From: an uncultured Anaerovibrio sp.
GTDB taxonomy: Bacteria > Bacillota > Negativicutes > Selenomonadales > Selenomonadaceae
Assembly: GCA_934203205.1 (NCBI GenBank)
Contig: CAKPYV010000001.1
Span: 165,708 to 229,707, forward strand
Direction of reading: 5' to 3'
DNA length: 64,000 nt
The translations under genes were made by a program, and so were the position numbers. Below the pieces are notes generated by a model. That model had not been told where the DNA came from. It did no database searches and saw nothing but the letters and a program-made list of their open reading frames with translations. Below, one piece after another: positions 49,471-57,382 of the stretch (position 1 is its first letter; each line of letters starts with the position of its first letter).

Positions 49471-51003
49471 ATGAAGATTATTCCAGAATCTGACTGGAAG
49501 GAAGATATGAAGGTTTTTCGGGAGGCAGCAGCCAAATATTATGCAGGAGAGCTGAAAAGAATTGAATACAAGGGAATTTCCGGCAAGTTTGGCAGTTATG
49601 CCCAGAAAGGAGATAAGCCTCTGAGCATGCTGAGATTGAGAATGCCTGCTGGCAGGCTTACGCCCCAAAAAATGGCCTTTATTGCAGATGCTGTGAGAAA
49701 ATATGCTATCAATAAAATGAAATTCACTACCTGCCAAACTGTGCAGCTGCACAATCTGGAGTTGGAACCAGTATGTCAGATAATGGAGGATGCTCTGCAG
49801 GTAGGCATTGTAACTGTTGGTGGCGGCGGAGATTTCCCTCGTAACACGACCTGCTCTCCTTTATCTGGACTAGATAAGGATGAGTACTTTGATGTTATGC
49901 CTTATGCAGAGGCTGCTGGCCAGTATGCTATGCAGTTTATCAATGCGGAGAAAATGCCTCGAAAATATAAAATAGGCTTTTCCAGCTCCCCTAAAAATCA
50001 GTCCCATGCCACCATGCGTGATTTGGGCTTTGCGGCTCGTCCTGATGGCAAATTTGATGTATACAGCGCAGGTGGTCTTGGCTTAAATCCAATGATAGGT
50101 GTTAAGGTAGCTGAGGCTGTGGAGCCAAAGGATATTTTGAAATATATTCGCGCTATGTGGGTGTTGTTCCGTACCTATGGAGATTATAAGAATCGTATGA
50201 GAGCCAGAAGTCGCTTTATGCAGGAAACTCTAGGTGGACCAGAGAATTACCGCAAGGCGTTTCTGGAAAAACTGGCAGAGGTAGAGGGGACTGATGATTT
50301 CGATTTTGAAATTCATCAGGAGATTGTTACCAAGACTGGTTCAGGTACTATTCAGCATCCAAGAGCCATTCCTCAGAAGCAGGAAGGACTTTATAGTGTA
50401 ATATGGCATCCATTGGGAGGCTGTCCAGATCCAGATATTTTCTGTCAGGTTAGCGATGCTCTGCAGAAGGTAGAGGCTGGAGAAATTAGATTGGCTTTGG
50501 ATGAGACTGCTTATATTGTTAATCTGAATGCTCAGGAGGCTGAGGAATTTATACAGCTTACTGCTAGTGATTCAGCTCGTTCTCAATTTGAAATGGCTTC
50601 AGCCTGCATTGGCTCCTCTATATGTCAGCAGGGAGTAAGGGATTCTCAGGCTGTTTTGATGGCATCCATAAAGGCAGTGCGAGAGGCAGGTATACCTGAT
50701 GGAGCATTGCCTGCTATCCATATTTCTGGCTGTCCTGGCTCATGTGCTACCCCGCAGTTGGCGGTAATAGGCTTTCGTGGGGCAGTTAAGGAGAGACAAT
50801 CAGCCTGGCTGCTGACTATTAACGGTTGCGCATTGCAGGACAAGGAAGTATTTGGAAAGGAGGTAGGTGTAATATTCGAGACAGAAGTTCCAGATTTCCT
50901 AGTAGCTTTGGGGAGAGCTGTAGGAGATAGTGGATTGGATTTTGCCAGCTGGCTGCAAGCAAATCCAGAGGGGATTCAGAAAGTAGCTGAGCCATTTGTT
51001 TAA
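49471..51003 (+). CDS. Siroheme nitrite/sulfite reductase family protein
   Basis: 510 residues with the two ferredoxin-like half domains and siroheme/4Fe-4S site of the NirA/sulfite reductase family. Cluster ligands are ACIGSSIC (Cx5C) and GCPGSC (Cx3C); RLRMPAGRLTPQKM and TTCQTVQLHNLE belong to the substrate pocket. Could reduce sulfite or nitrite, with ferredoxin as likely donor. Followed 51 nt later by a glcD-type gene, possibly in one operon. Confidence 0.85.
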   Translation: MKIIPESDWKEDMKVFREAAAKYYAGELKRIEYKGISGKFGSYAQKGDKPLSMLRLRMPAGRLTPQKMAFIADAVRKYAINKMKFTTCQTVQLHNLELEPVCQIMEDALQVGIVTVGGGGDFPRNTTCSPLSGLDKDEYFDVMPYAEAAGQYAMQFINAEKMPRKYKIGFSSSPKNQSHATMRDLGFAARPDGKFDVYSAGGLGLNPMIGVKVAEAVEPKDILKYIRAMWVLFRTYGDYKNRMRARSRFMQETLGGPENYRKAFLEKLAEVEGTDDFDFEIHQEIVTKTGSGTIQHPRAIPQKQEGLYSVIWHPLGGCPDPDIFCQVSDALQKVEAGEIRLALDETAYIVNLNAQEAEEFIQLTASDSARSQFEMASACIGSSICQQGVRDSQAVLMASIKAVREAGIPDGALPAIHISGCPGSCATPQLAVIGFRGAVKERQSAWLLTINGCALQDKEVFGKEVGVIFETEVPDFLVALGRAVGDSGLDFASWLQANPEGIQKVAEPFV

Positions 51004-51054
51004 CGGGGAAATTAAGGGGTAATTTATGTATGAGTAGTTAAAAGGAGAGTAGCT

Positions 51055-52440
51055 ATGGATAAGAATCAGTTAATTGCCGCCATGGAGGAAATTGTTGGCA
51101 AGGAGCATGTTTTACATACGCCTGAGGCCCTTTATGAGTATTCCTATGATGCTACACCAGGGCATTCCTATATGCCAGATGTAGTAGTGTCTCCTGGAAA
51201 TACCCAGGAGGTTTCCCAGATTATGAAATATGCTAATCAGCATAAAATTCCTGTTTATCCTCGCGGATCAGGAACTAATTTATCAGCAGGCACAGCACCA
51301 CTAAATGGAGGTATTGTACTGCTGATGCTGAGATTTGACAAAATACTTGATTTGGATTTAGAAAATCTTATTGCTGAGGTAGAGGTGGGCGTTATTGTAC
51401 AGGATATTAATGACTATATTGCCCCATATGGATTGATTTACCCACCTGATCCAGGCACAGTAAAAACTGCTAGCCTAGGCGGTACTATTGCGGAAAATTC
51501 TGGCGGTCTGCGAGGGCTAAAGTACGGTATTACCAAAAATTATGTTCAGGGGCTGGAGGTAGTTTTGGCCAATGGTGATATTATTCATACTGGCGGCAAA
51601 AACGTTAAGGATGTATCAGGCTATGATATGACCAAACTCTTTACTGGTTCCGAGGGAACTCTTGGTATTGTTACCAAGGCTTTGTTGAAGCTGGTACCTG
51701 CTCCTGAGGCCACCAAGAGTATGATTGCTATTTTTGATTCCCTTGATGATGCAGGTAAAGCTGTATCTGGTATTATTGCAGCCAAGATTATTCCTGCCAC
51801 TCTGGAGATTCTAGATAATGCTACGATTCGCACTGTTGAGGATTTTATGCATGTAGGTCTGCCAGTGGATGCAGATGCTATTCTGCTCATCGAGGTAGAT
51901 GGTAATCCTATCGTGGTAGAGGATGAAAAGACCAAGGTATTGGCGGTATTGAAGGAAAACAATGCTCGAGAGGTTACTCTGGCCAAATCACCAGAGCATA
52001 AAGCCCAGCTGTGGACTGCCCGCCGTATGGCTCTGCCATGTCTGGCTAAGCTGCGTCCTACTACTTTTGTTGAAGATGCTACCATTCCAAGAAGCAAGAT
52101 TCCTCAATTCCTGAATATCGTTAAAAAGGCATCCAAGGATCATAATGTAACAATTGGTACCTTTGGTCACGCAGGAGATGGCAATATGCATCCAACCATT
52201 GTATGCGATTTGCGGGATAAAGATGAAATGAAACGTGTACATGCAGCTATGGATGATATTTTTAAGGGCGCCTTGTCCTTGGGAGGAACTCTTTCCGGAG
52301 AGCATGGTATTGGTCTAGGTAAGCTGCCTTGGATGGAGCAGCAGCATGGTCCGGAAGGTATGAATGCCATGAAGGCTATTAAGCGGGCTTTGGATCCTAA
52401 TTTGATTTTGAATCCAGGTAAATTGCTAGGGGAGTGTTGA
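51055..52440 (+). CDS. FAD-linked oxidase, GlcD/lactate dehydrogenase type
   Basis: 461 residues. FAD-binding PCMH domain with YPRGSGTNLSAGTAPLNGG and PPDPGTVKTASLGGTIAENSGG, and the C-terminal catalytic domain with GTFGHAGDGNMHPT and SGEHGIGLGKL. Oxidises a 2-hydroxyacid (glycolate or D-lactate) with electrons passed to the Fe-S partner encoded next. The GlcE subunit of E. coli is absent here. Confidence 0.9.
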   Translation: MDKNQLIAAMEEIVGKEHVLHTPEALYEYSYDATPGHSYMPDVVVSPGNTQEVSQIMKYANQHKIPVYPRGSGTNLSAGTAPLNGGIVLLMLRFDKILDLDLENLIAEVEVGVIVQDINDYIAPYGLIYPPDPGTVKTASLGGTIAENSGGLRGLKYGITKNYVQGLEVVLANGDIIHTGGKNVKDVSGYDMTKLFTGSEGTLGIVTKALLKLVPAPEATKSMIAIFDSLDDAGKAVSGIIAAKIIPATLEILDNATIRTVEDFMHVGLPVDADAILLIEVDGNPIVVEDEKTKVLAVLKENNAREVTLAKSPEHKAQLWTARRMALPCLAKLRPTTFVEDATIPRSKIPQFLNIVKKASKDHNVTIGTFGHAGDGNMHPTIVCDLRDKDEMKRVHAAMDDIFKGALSLGGTLSGEHGIGLGKLPWMEQQHGPEGMNAMKAIKRALDPNLILNPGKLLGEC

Positions 52441-52442
52441 TT

Positions 52443-53756
52443 ATGGCTGAGAATAAATTAACTGCCGAGGCCATGAACAGCCATGATGCAACTTTGCTTC
52501 GTGATTTGGATGATGCCTTGGCCAACTGCATGAAATGCGGTAATTGTCAGGCTGGGTGTCCCATTTATCGGGAAACCAAAAAGGAATTCTCTGTAGCACG
52601 AGGTAAAATTTCCTTGATGCAGGCTGTTCTTAGCGGTAAGCTTCCTATAAGTGCAGAATTTGACAGTATTATGGCCGCTTGCTTGAACTGTAAAACCTGT
52701 TCTGCTAACTGTCCTTGTGGCGTGCAGGCTGATGAACTGATTCTGAGGGCTCGTCATGCCGCCATTCAGGCTAGAGGGCTTCATCCGGTGAAGAAAACTG
52801 TCTTTAAGCTGTTAAGCAATCGACCATTGTTTAATACCGTGCTTCGTATGGGTGGCATGTTTGGCTGGCTTACCTTCAAAGATGTGCCGGACAAGAATGC
52901 TGTACTTTCCAGATTTCCTGCTCCTGGTATGGATCCCAATCGTGCTACGGCACCTTTGGCATCTACGCCATTGCGTTCTCAGTATCCAGAGGTTATCAAG
53001 GTACCTAATGCCAAGCATCGGGTGGCATTCTTCACAGGCTGCACGATTAATTTTATGTATACAGACATGGGGCAGGCCGTTATTGAGGTATTAAAGGAAA
53101 ACGGCAACGAAATTGTTATTCCAAGCAAGCAGCATTGCTGCGGTACACCAGTTCATGTTTCTGGCGCTTTTGAAATGGCTAATGAAATGGCCAAGCATAA
53201 TATAGAGGTATTTGAGGCTTGTCAGGCTGATTATATTGTAGGAGCCTGCGGTTCCTGTGTAGAGGCATTGAAGGATTATCCTAAATGGCTGGCTGATGAA
53301 CCAGAATGGCAGGCAAGAGCTCAAAAACTTGCAGACAAGGTAAGAGAGATTAGCCAATATTTAGTGGAAACAGGGTATCGCAGAGATAATCTTGGTCATA
53401 TTGACAAGGTTGTTACCATGCACGATCCATGTCATATGGTGCGGGGCATTAAAGTCACTGAGGAACCACGAGAAATCCTGAAATCCATACCAGGAGTAAA
53501 ATTCGTGGAGATGAATGAACATGACCGTTGCTGTGGCTCAGGAGGTTCTTTCTGTCTAGCCCATTATGAGCTTTCCAGACAGATTAATGATCGCAAATGC
53601 AAAAACATAGCAGATACAAAGGCTGATTATGTATGTGCCAGCTGTCCAAGCTGCCGTATGCATATAACTGATGGCATTATTCAGAACAAAATGCCGCAGG
53701 TGGTATATCATCCTATTCAGCTGTTAGCTGAAGCCTACAAAAAAGGCAAAGGTTGA
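52443..53756 (+). CDS. (Fe-S)-binding oxidoreductase subunit, GlcF type
   Basis: 437 residues. Two 4Fe-4S motifs at the N terminus (CMKCGNCQAGCPIYRET and CLNCKTCSANCPCGV) and two CCG domains (KQHCCGTPVHVSG and HDRCCGSGGSFC). Electron-transfer partner of the preceding GlcD-like flavoprotein. ATG at 52443 lies 8 nt after GGGGAG, 2 nt beyond the glcD stop; the TTG at 52434 inside glcD is less likely. Confidence 0.88.
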   Translation: MAENKLTAEAMNSHDATLLRDLDDALANCMKCGNCQAGCPIYRETKKEFSVARGKISLMQAVLSGKLPISAEFDSIMAACLNCKTCSANCPCGVQADELILRARHAAIQARGLHPVKKTVFKLLSNRPLFNTVLRMGGMFGWLTFKDVPDKNAVLSRFPAPGMDPNRATAPLASTPLRSQYPEVIKVPNAKHRVAFFTGCTINFMYTDMGQAVIEVLKENGNEIVIPSKQHCCGTPVHVSGAFEMANEMAKHNIEVFEACQADYIVGACGSCVEALKDYPKWLADEPEWQARAQKLADKVREISQYLVETGYRRDNLGHIDKVVTMHDPCHMVRGIKVTEEPREILKSIPGVKFVEMNEHDRCCGSGGSFCLAHYELSRQINDRKCKNIADTKADYVCASCPSCRMHITDGIIQNKMPQVVYHPIQLLAEAYKKGKG

Positions 53757-53788
53757 TAATACTCTGTAAAAGTTTCTTTTACTACAAA

Positions 53789-53828
53789 ATCCCCGGTAAA
53801 GTGCCTAAGCATTTACCGGGGATTATTT
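53789..53828. terminator. Terminator between glcF and the symporter
   Basis: Perfect 12-bp stem ATCCCCGGTAAA / TTTACCGGGGAT, 11-nt loop, followed by TATTTTTGG; serves the plus strand and probably the convergent minus gene. Confidence 0.85.
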
Positions 53829-53850
53829 TTGGATATTTAAATATGAAAAT

Positions 53851-55047
53851 TTAGTTGTGTTTTTCAGTTTCGTTAATAACACAGGTTACAGCAGCATCGC
53901 CAGTGATATTTACGGTGGTACGGAACATATCAAGGATACGGTCAATACCAGCTACCAAAGCCAAACCTTCCATAGGCAGGCCTACAGAAAGGAGAACCAT
54001 GGAAAGCATAATCAAGCCTGCACCAGGAACACCAGCCGTACCAATAGAAGCCAGAGTACCAGTCAAGACGATCATACCCATCTGAGCCATAGTAAGGTCA
54101 ATACCGTAAACATTTGCTATAAACAGAGAGCAAACACCCATGTAGATAGCTGTACCATCCATGTTGATGGTGGCGCCCAAAGGCAGCACGAAAGAAGTGA
54201 TATCACGAGAGCAGCCCAATTTCTCCTGGCAGTTCTTCATATTGATAGGCAGTGTAGCTGCAGAGGAGCAAGTGGTGAAAGCAATCAGGATTGCTTCGGA
54301 CATGCCACGGAAGAACTTAAGAGGGGAGGTGTTGCCCCAGATGCGAGCCATGCTGGAATAAACAGCAACAGCGTGAATAACACTACCAAATGCCATACAT
54401 GCAATAACAGACAACAGAGGCAACAATACCTTAGGACCGTTTTCGGCTACAACTGGCAGCAGCAAGCAGAATACACCGATAGGAGCGAACTGCATTACCA
54501 TGTTAATAATCTTGTAGCTTACTTCAGCAGCTGCATCGAACCAGTCAATCAACAGCTGGCTCTTTTTGCCACCAACCTGAAGAATACCAATGCCAACAAA
54601 CAGAGCAAAGATAATGATAGGCAAAATATCAGCCTTGGCCATAGAAGCAACAGGGTTAGTAGGTACCATTGCAACAAATACCTGCATAATAGAAGGTGCT
54701 TCCTTTACCTTGACAGCATCGCCAGCAGTCATTTCCAGACCAATACCAGGATGGATAATACCTGCTACGGCAAAGCCGATAATAATAGCAATAGCAGTAG
54801 TGAATAGATAAATGAAAATTGTCTTAATACCAATACGTCCCAGCTTTTTCAAATCACCAAGACTGGTCATACCTACTACTAGAGAGGTAAAAACGATAGG
54901 TACGATAACCATTTTGATCAGGTTAATAAAAATAGTACCTATTGGTGCAATCCACCATTTAATAAATGGTAGCCCTTCAACGCCTGCCATCAAACCAACT
55001 ACAACTGACAGTATCAGGGAAATTAGAATTTTGATTGAAAGATTCAT
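53851..55047 (-). CDS. Dicarboxylate/amino acid:cation symporter (DAACS)
   Basis: Na+/H+-coupled importer of C4-dicarboxylates or acidic amino acids, 398 residues. Signatures: LIKMVIVPIVFTSLVVGM, the hairpin motif TTCSSAATLPINMKNC and the NMDGTAIYMGVCSLFIA segment. ATG at 55047 behind AGGAGGG; the longer frame starting at 55092 lacks a ribosome site. Substrate unassigned. Confidence 0.9.
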   Translation of the reverse strand: MNLSIKILISLILSVVVGLMAGVEGLPFIKWWIAPIGTIFINLIKMVIVPIVFTSLVVGMTSLGDLKKLGRIGIKTIFIYLFTTAIAIIIGFAVAGIIHPGIGLEMTAGDAVKVKEAPSIMQVFVAMVPTNPVASMAKADILPIIIFALFVGIGILQVGGKKSQLLIDWFDAAAEVSYKIINMVMQFAPIGVFCLLLPVVAENGPKVLLPLLSVIACMAFGSVIHAVAVYSSMARIWGNTSPLKFFRGMSEAILIAFTTCSSAATLPINMKNCQEKLGCSRDITSFVLPLGATINMDGTAIYMGVCSLFIANVYGIDLTMAQMGMIVLTGTLASIGTAGVPGAGLIMLSMVLLSVGLPMEGLALVAGIDRILDMFRTTVNITGDAAVTCVINETEKHN

Positions 55048-55248
55048 AGTAACCCTCCTAACTTGTATAGATAGAATATACTCCTCCGGCATACACTGTC
55101 TAGGGAAGAGACAATGTATGAAGATATGCCTTTTATATTCCTTTGGCCTAGGATATAGGAATATGAAGGCTTTTATGCTAAGAAACTGTCCGCACTACAA
55201 TTTCTTAAAAATATATTTATTGACTATATGAGAAGCATAGCCAGTCCA
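55048..55248. other. Intergenic region upstream of the symporter
   Basis: Two imperfect hairpins lie here: CATACACTGTCT/AGACAATGTATG (55090-55120) and a longer one around TATATTCCT/AGGAATAT (about 55127-55172). They would lie in or before the leader of the minus-strand symporter. No clear protein gene is seen. Confidence 0.35.
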
Positions 55249-55731
55249 CTAGATATGAGCCAAAACAGTAAACATAAACAGCTGCAAGGCTATAGTAAAT
55301 TTGGAGATAATAGCTATAATTTCAAAGGTTTTTAGATCAGGTTCATTTTTGTCAACCCAACGCTGCAAAAGCCTTGGCTTATCCTCAGCACGTTTAATAA
55401 CGGAGCTAACCCTTACTGTAAAGCGAAGAGCTATAATCTGCTCTGTAAAGAATATGCAGAAGCAAACAAAGAAGAAGGTAATACGGTAATATATATCATT
55501 AACAAGGGCGTAAGCAAATTTGTAAGCTAGATAAAATCCAACTATATCAAAAGCCAACAAAGCAAAGGCCATCATTACCATGCATTTGGCGATGTAGGAG
55601 GGGGCGATAAAACGCTCTATCTCCATAAGCTGGTCTACAAAATCTCTATCCTCCGGTTCTTGAAAAATATGGTAGAGATTAAAGCCAGCATAAGCAAGCC
55701 AAAGAATGGAAAACAAACATATTTCTAACAC
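55249..55731 (-). CDS. Unknown four-helix membrane protein
   Basis: 160 residues with four hydrophobic segments (about 5-25, 50-75, 80-105, 135-158) and a basic loop RVSSVIKRAEDKPRLLQRW. No family recognised. An AAAGGAG lies 8 nt before the GTG at 55731, inside the longer frame that begins at ATG 55758, which has no ribosome site, so the GTG start is preferred. Stands alone between two AT-rich gaps. Confidence 0.55.
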   Translation of the reverse strand: MLEICLFSILWLAYAGFNLYHIFQEPEDRDFVDQLMEIERFIAPSYIAKCMVMMAFALLAFDIVGFYLAYKFAYALVNDIYYRITFFFVCFCIFFTEQIIALRFTVRVSSVIKRAEDKPRLLQRWVDKNEPDLKTFEIIAIISKFTIALQLFMFTVLAHI

Positions 55732-56209
55732 TAAAATCGCTCCTTTATTTAATAACATTATATATCAAAACTATAGAAAAATCTATAAAAATTATAATCC
55801 TTTACGGAATATTTATTAATTTGCACTTTGTATACAGGTATTCATGCTTGAACACACAGATAAATGGTTATAAAACTGTAGCCAGAGGGCAAATTTCCTT
55901 AGAAGAATAGGTAAAAAAGCAGTGAGATTATAAAGTAAACTATTATCTATATTCATCCCTAAATTCCATTACAGGAAAATATTACTGTAATTCCTGATAA
56001 TATAGCACAAAAAAACATATCACTACTATAATATATACATTATAACATCTATGGTGTGGAAAGAAAATGCCTATGCATTTTCTTTCAATAGTATTTTTAC
56101 AATGGTAAAAGTGTGATATTCATAAAAATAAATTAAAATTTCATAAATTAATCATATTGCAACGCATAAATAAAAGCCCTTGCATTGTCGCAAGAGCTTT
56201 TCAGGATAC
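55732..56209. other. AT-rich gap with one strong hairpin
   Basis: 478 bp without a credible gene. It contains a perfect 12-bp inverted repeat GAAAGAAAATGC / GCATTTTCTTTC around CTAT at 56059-56086, and a weaker one near 55960-56000. No promoter or RNA family recognised. Confidence 0.5.
56172..56201 (-). terminator. Terminator of the small membrane protein gene
   Basis: On the minus strand AAAAGCTCTTGC / GCAAGGGCTTTT, 12-bp stem with a wobble, followed by TATTTA. Confidence 0.65.
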
Positions 56210-56512
56210 TTACAAGAGGTCGTCATCACTATGATTGTGGTCAGAACATTGGGATCCAGTATAAATGCAATAAACAAGAACAACTGGTATGATGATGGGT
56301 AGGAGGGTGATAAATAGGGAAAACAAAAAAATATACCAGATAATTTTTAAGAAAATTAAAGTAATTGGCAATAGGATAGAAAATAAAAATTTTACAACTG
56401 GCCATAGGATTACAAATGCTATTTTTCCGACTACCATAATCAGGCCTAAAGCCAATACGAACCAAATAATACCACTAAAAAATATATAAAAATCATCATA
56501 ACAACCACTCAC
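56210..56512 (-). CDS. Small hydrophobic protein of unknown function
   Basis: 100 residues, mostly hydrophobic with about three transmembrane segments and a polar His/Asp tail (SQCSDHNHSDDDLL). No recognisable family and no good ribosome site (GTGAGTGG at best). A terminator follows directly, which supports it being transcribed. It sits between the host genes and the phage block. Confidence 0.4.
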   Translation of the reverse strand: MSGCYDDFYIFFSGIIWFVLALGLIMVVGKIAFVILWPVVKFLFSILLPITLIFLKIIWYIFLFSLFITLLPIIIPVVLVYCIYTGSQCSDHNHSDDDLL

Positions 56513-56639
56513 TTAAATATATTATCTGTTAGATTCTTCTCTACACCAGAAAGGCTTAGGAAGTTCTGGATGCCTGTTGTAATACCACTTACCAATTTTG
56601 CGTTGGAGCAATACCTTTATATCTATCCATTAAAAAAGA

Positions 56640-56700
56640 AAAGCCCTCTAAACGCAGATGCAGCAAGCAAAAAAGCGTTAAGAGGACTGAGTGAGGGCAC
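56640..56700 (-). terminator. Terminator downstream of the phage genes
   Basis: Read on the minus strand, GCCCTC...GAGGGC and CCTCTTAACGC/GCGTTTAGAGG form nested stems followed by TTTTCTTTTTTA. It would end the minus-strand phage transcript. Confidence 0.55.
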
Positions 56701-56844
56701 GCACGAGCCCAAACCTTGTTTTCATTCTAACACAAAAGTAGATGAAATTCAATGAAATATTTACCCAGAAAGAAGACGGACAATATAACACAAGGATTTA
56801 GACTAGAAGTTACTGGGGGATATTGCAGCCATCTCTAATCAGAT

Positions 56845-56879
56845 ATTACATCCGATAAGTATAATTTATCGGATGTAAT
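56845..56879. repeat. Perfect 14-bp inverted repeat
   Basis: ATTACATCCGATAA / TTATCGGATGTAAT around a 7-nt centre. No T run on either side, so an operator or recombination site is as likely as a hairpin RNA. Confidence 0.6.
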
Positions 56880-57045
56880 TGTGGATTTGTATACAATAGT
56901 TTACCAAGCCTTTATTTATCTACACTTTGTGTTTATACGATTTTACCTTTTTATATTATAATAAACATCTTTGTTGGTCATGCTGTTGGTCAGCAATCTT
57001 TCGATGTGAATATTCTATTTAAGTTACTTTAATTGTAGGTATATA

Positions 57046-57381
57046 TTACGATTTATTTTCTGTTTTTACAATCTGTGCTAATACAAAACTCGCACAAGGA
57101 TGAGCCATACCATTACCGATAGCTTTGTACCGCTTGCTGTCTGGTGCTGGCTTTCCTTTGAACTCTATATCCGTATATCCGTCAGAAAGCCCTTGTAATC
57201 TTTCTGCTTCTAGCGGAGTTAATCTCCTCACGATATATTCCATGCCATCATCTCCTTTAGACAGACAATACAACCCTGTTTTAGCACCCATACCGCCACC
57301 CTGGGCAGACAATGTGGTACTCTTGGTGGCTTCCATTTGGATTCTGTCTGCTGTCCTGCCAAAATCTACAGTATATTGCAT
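57046..57381 (-). CDS. C5-cytosine methyltransferase, C-terminal piece (motifs IX-X)
   Basis: 111 residues from the ATG at 57381, which follows AGAGGGG by a good distance. It holds motif IX (RRLTPLEAERLQGLSDGYTD) and motif X (RYKAIGNGMAHPCASFVL) of a phage Dcm. The larger N-terminal piece stops one base before it in the other frame; removing one G from the GGGG at 57387-57390 would join them as one protein. It could be a split subunit as in M.AquI, or half of a frameshifted gene. Confidence 0.75.
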   Translation of the reverse strand: MQYTVDFGRTADRIQMEATKSTTLSAQGGGMGAKTGLYCLSKGDDGMEYIVRRLTPLEAERLQGLSDGYTDIEFKGKPAPDSKRYKAIGNGMAHPCASFVLAQIVKTENKS

Positions 57382-57382
57382 T

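Larger units (their letters stand above)
56513..57045. other. Gap at the edge of the phage block
   Basis: 533 bp without a credible gene. It holds a minus-strand terminator-like structure (56640-56700), a perfect 14-bp inverted repeat (56845-56879) and the short direct repeat GTTGGTCA near 56974-56993. It is the junction between host-like and phage-like DNA; no integrase or clear attachment core is visible. Confidence 0.5.

Noticed and set aside
53857..54807. 316-residue plus-strand ORF
   Set aside because: Antisense of the conserved DAACS symporter; Ser/Asn/His-rich composition typical of a shadow frame.
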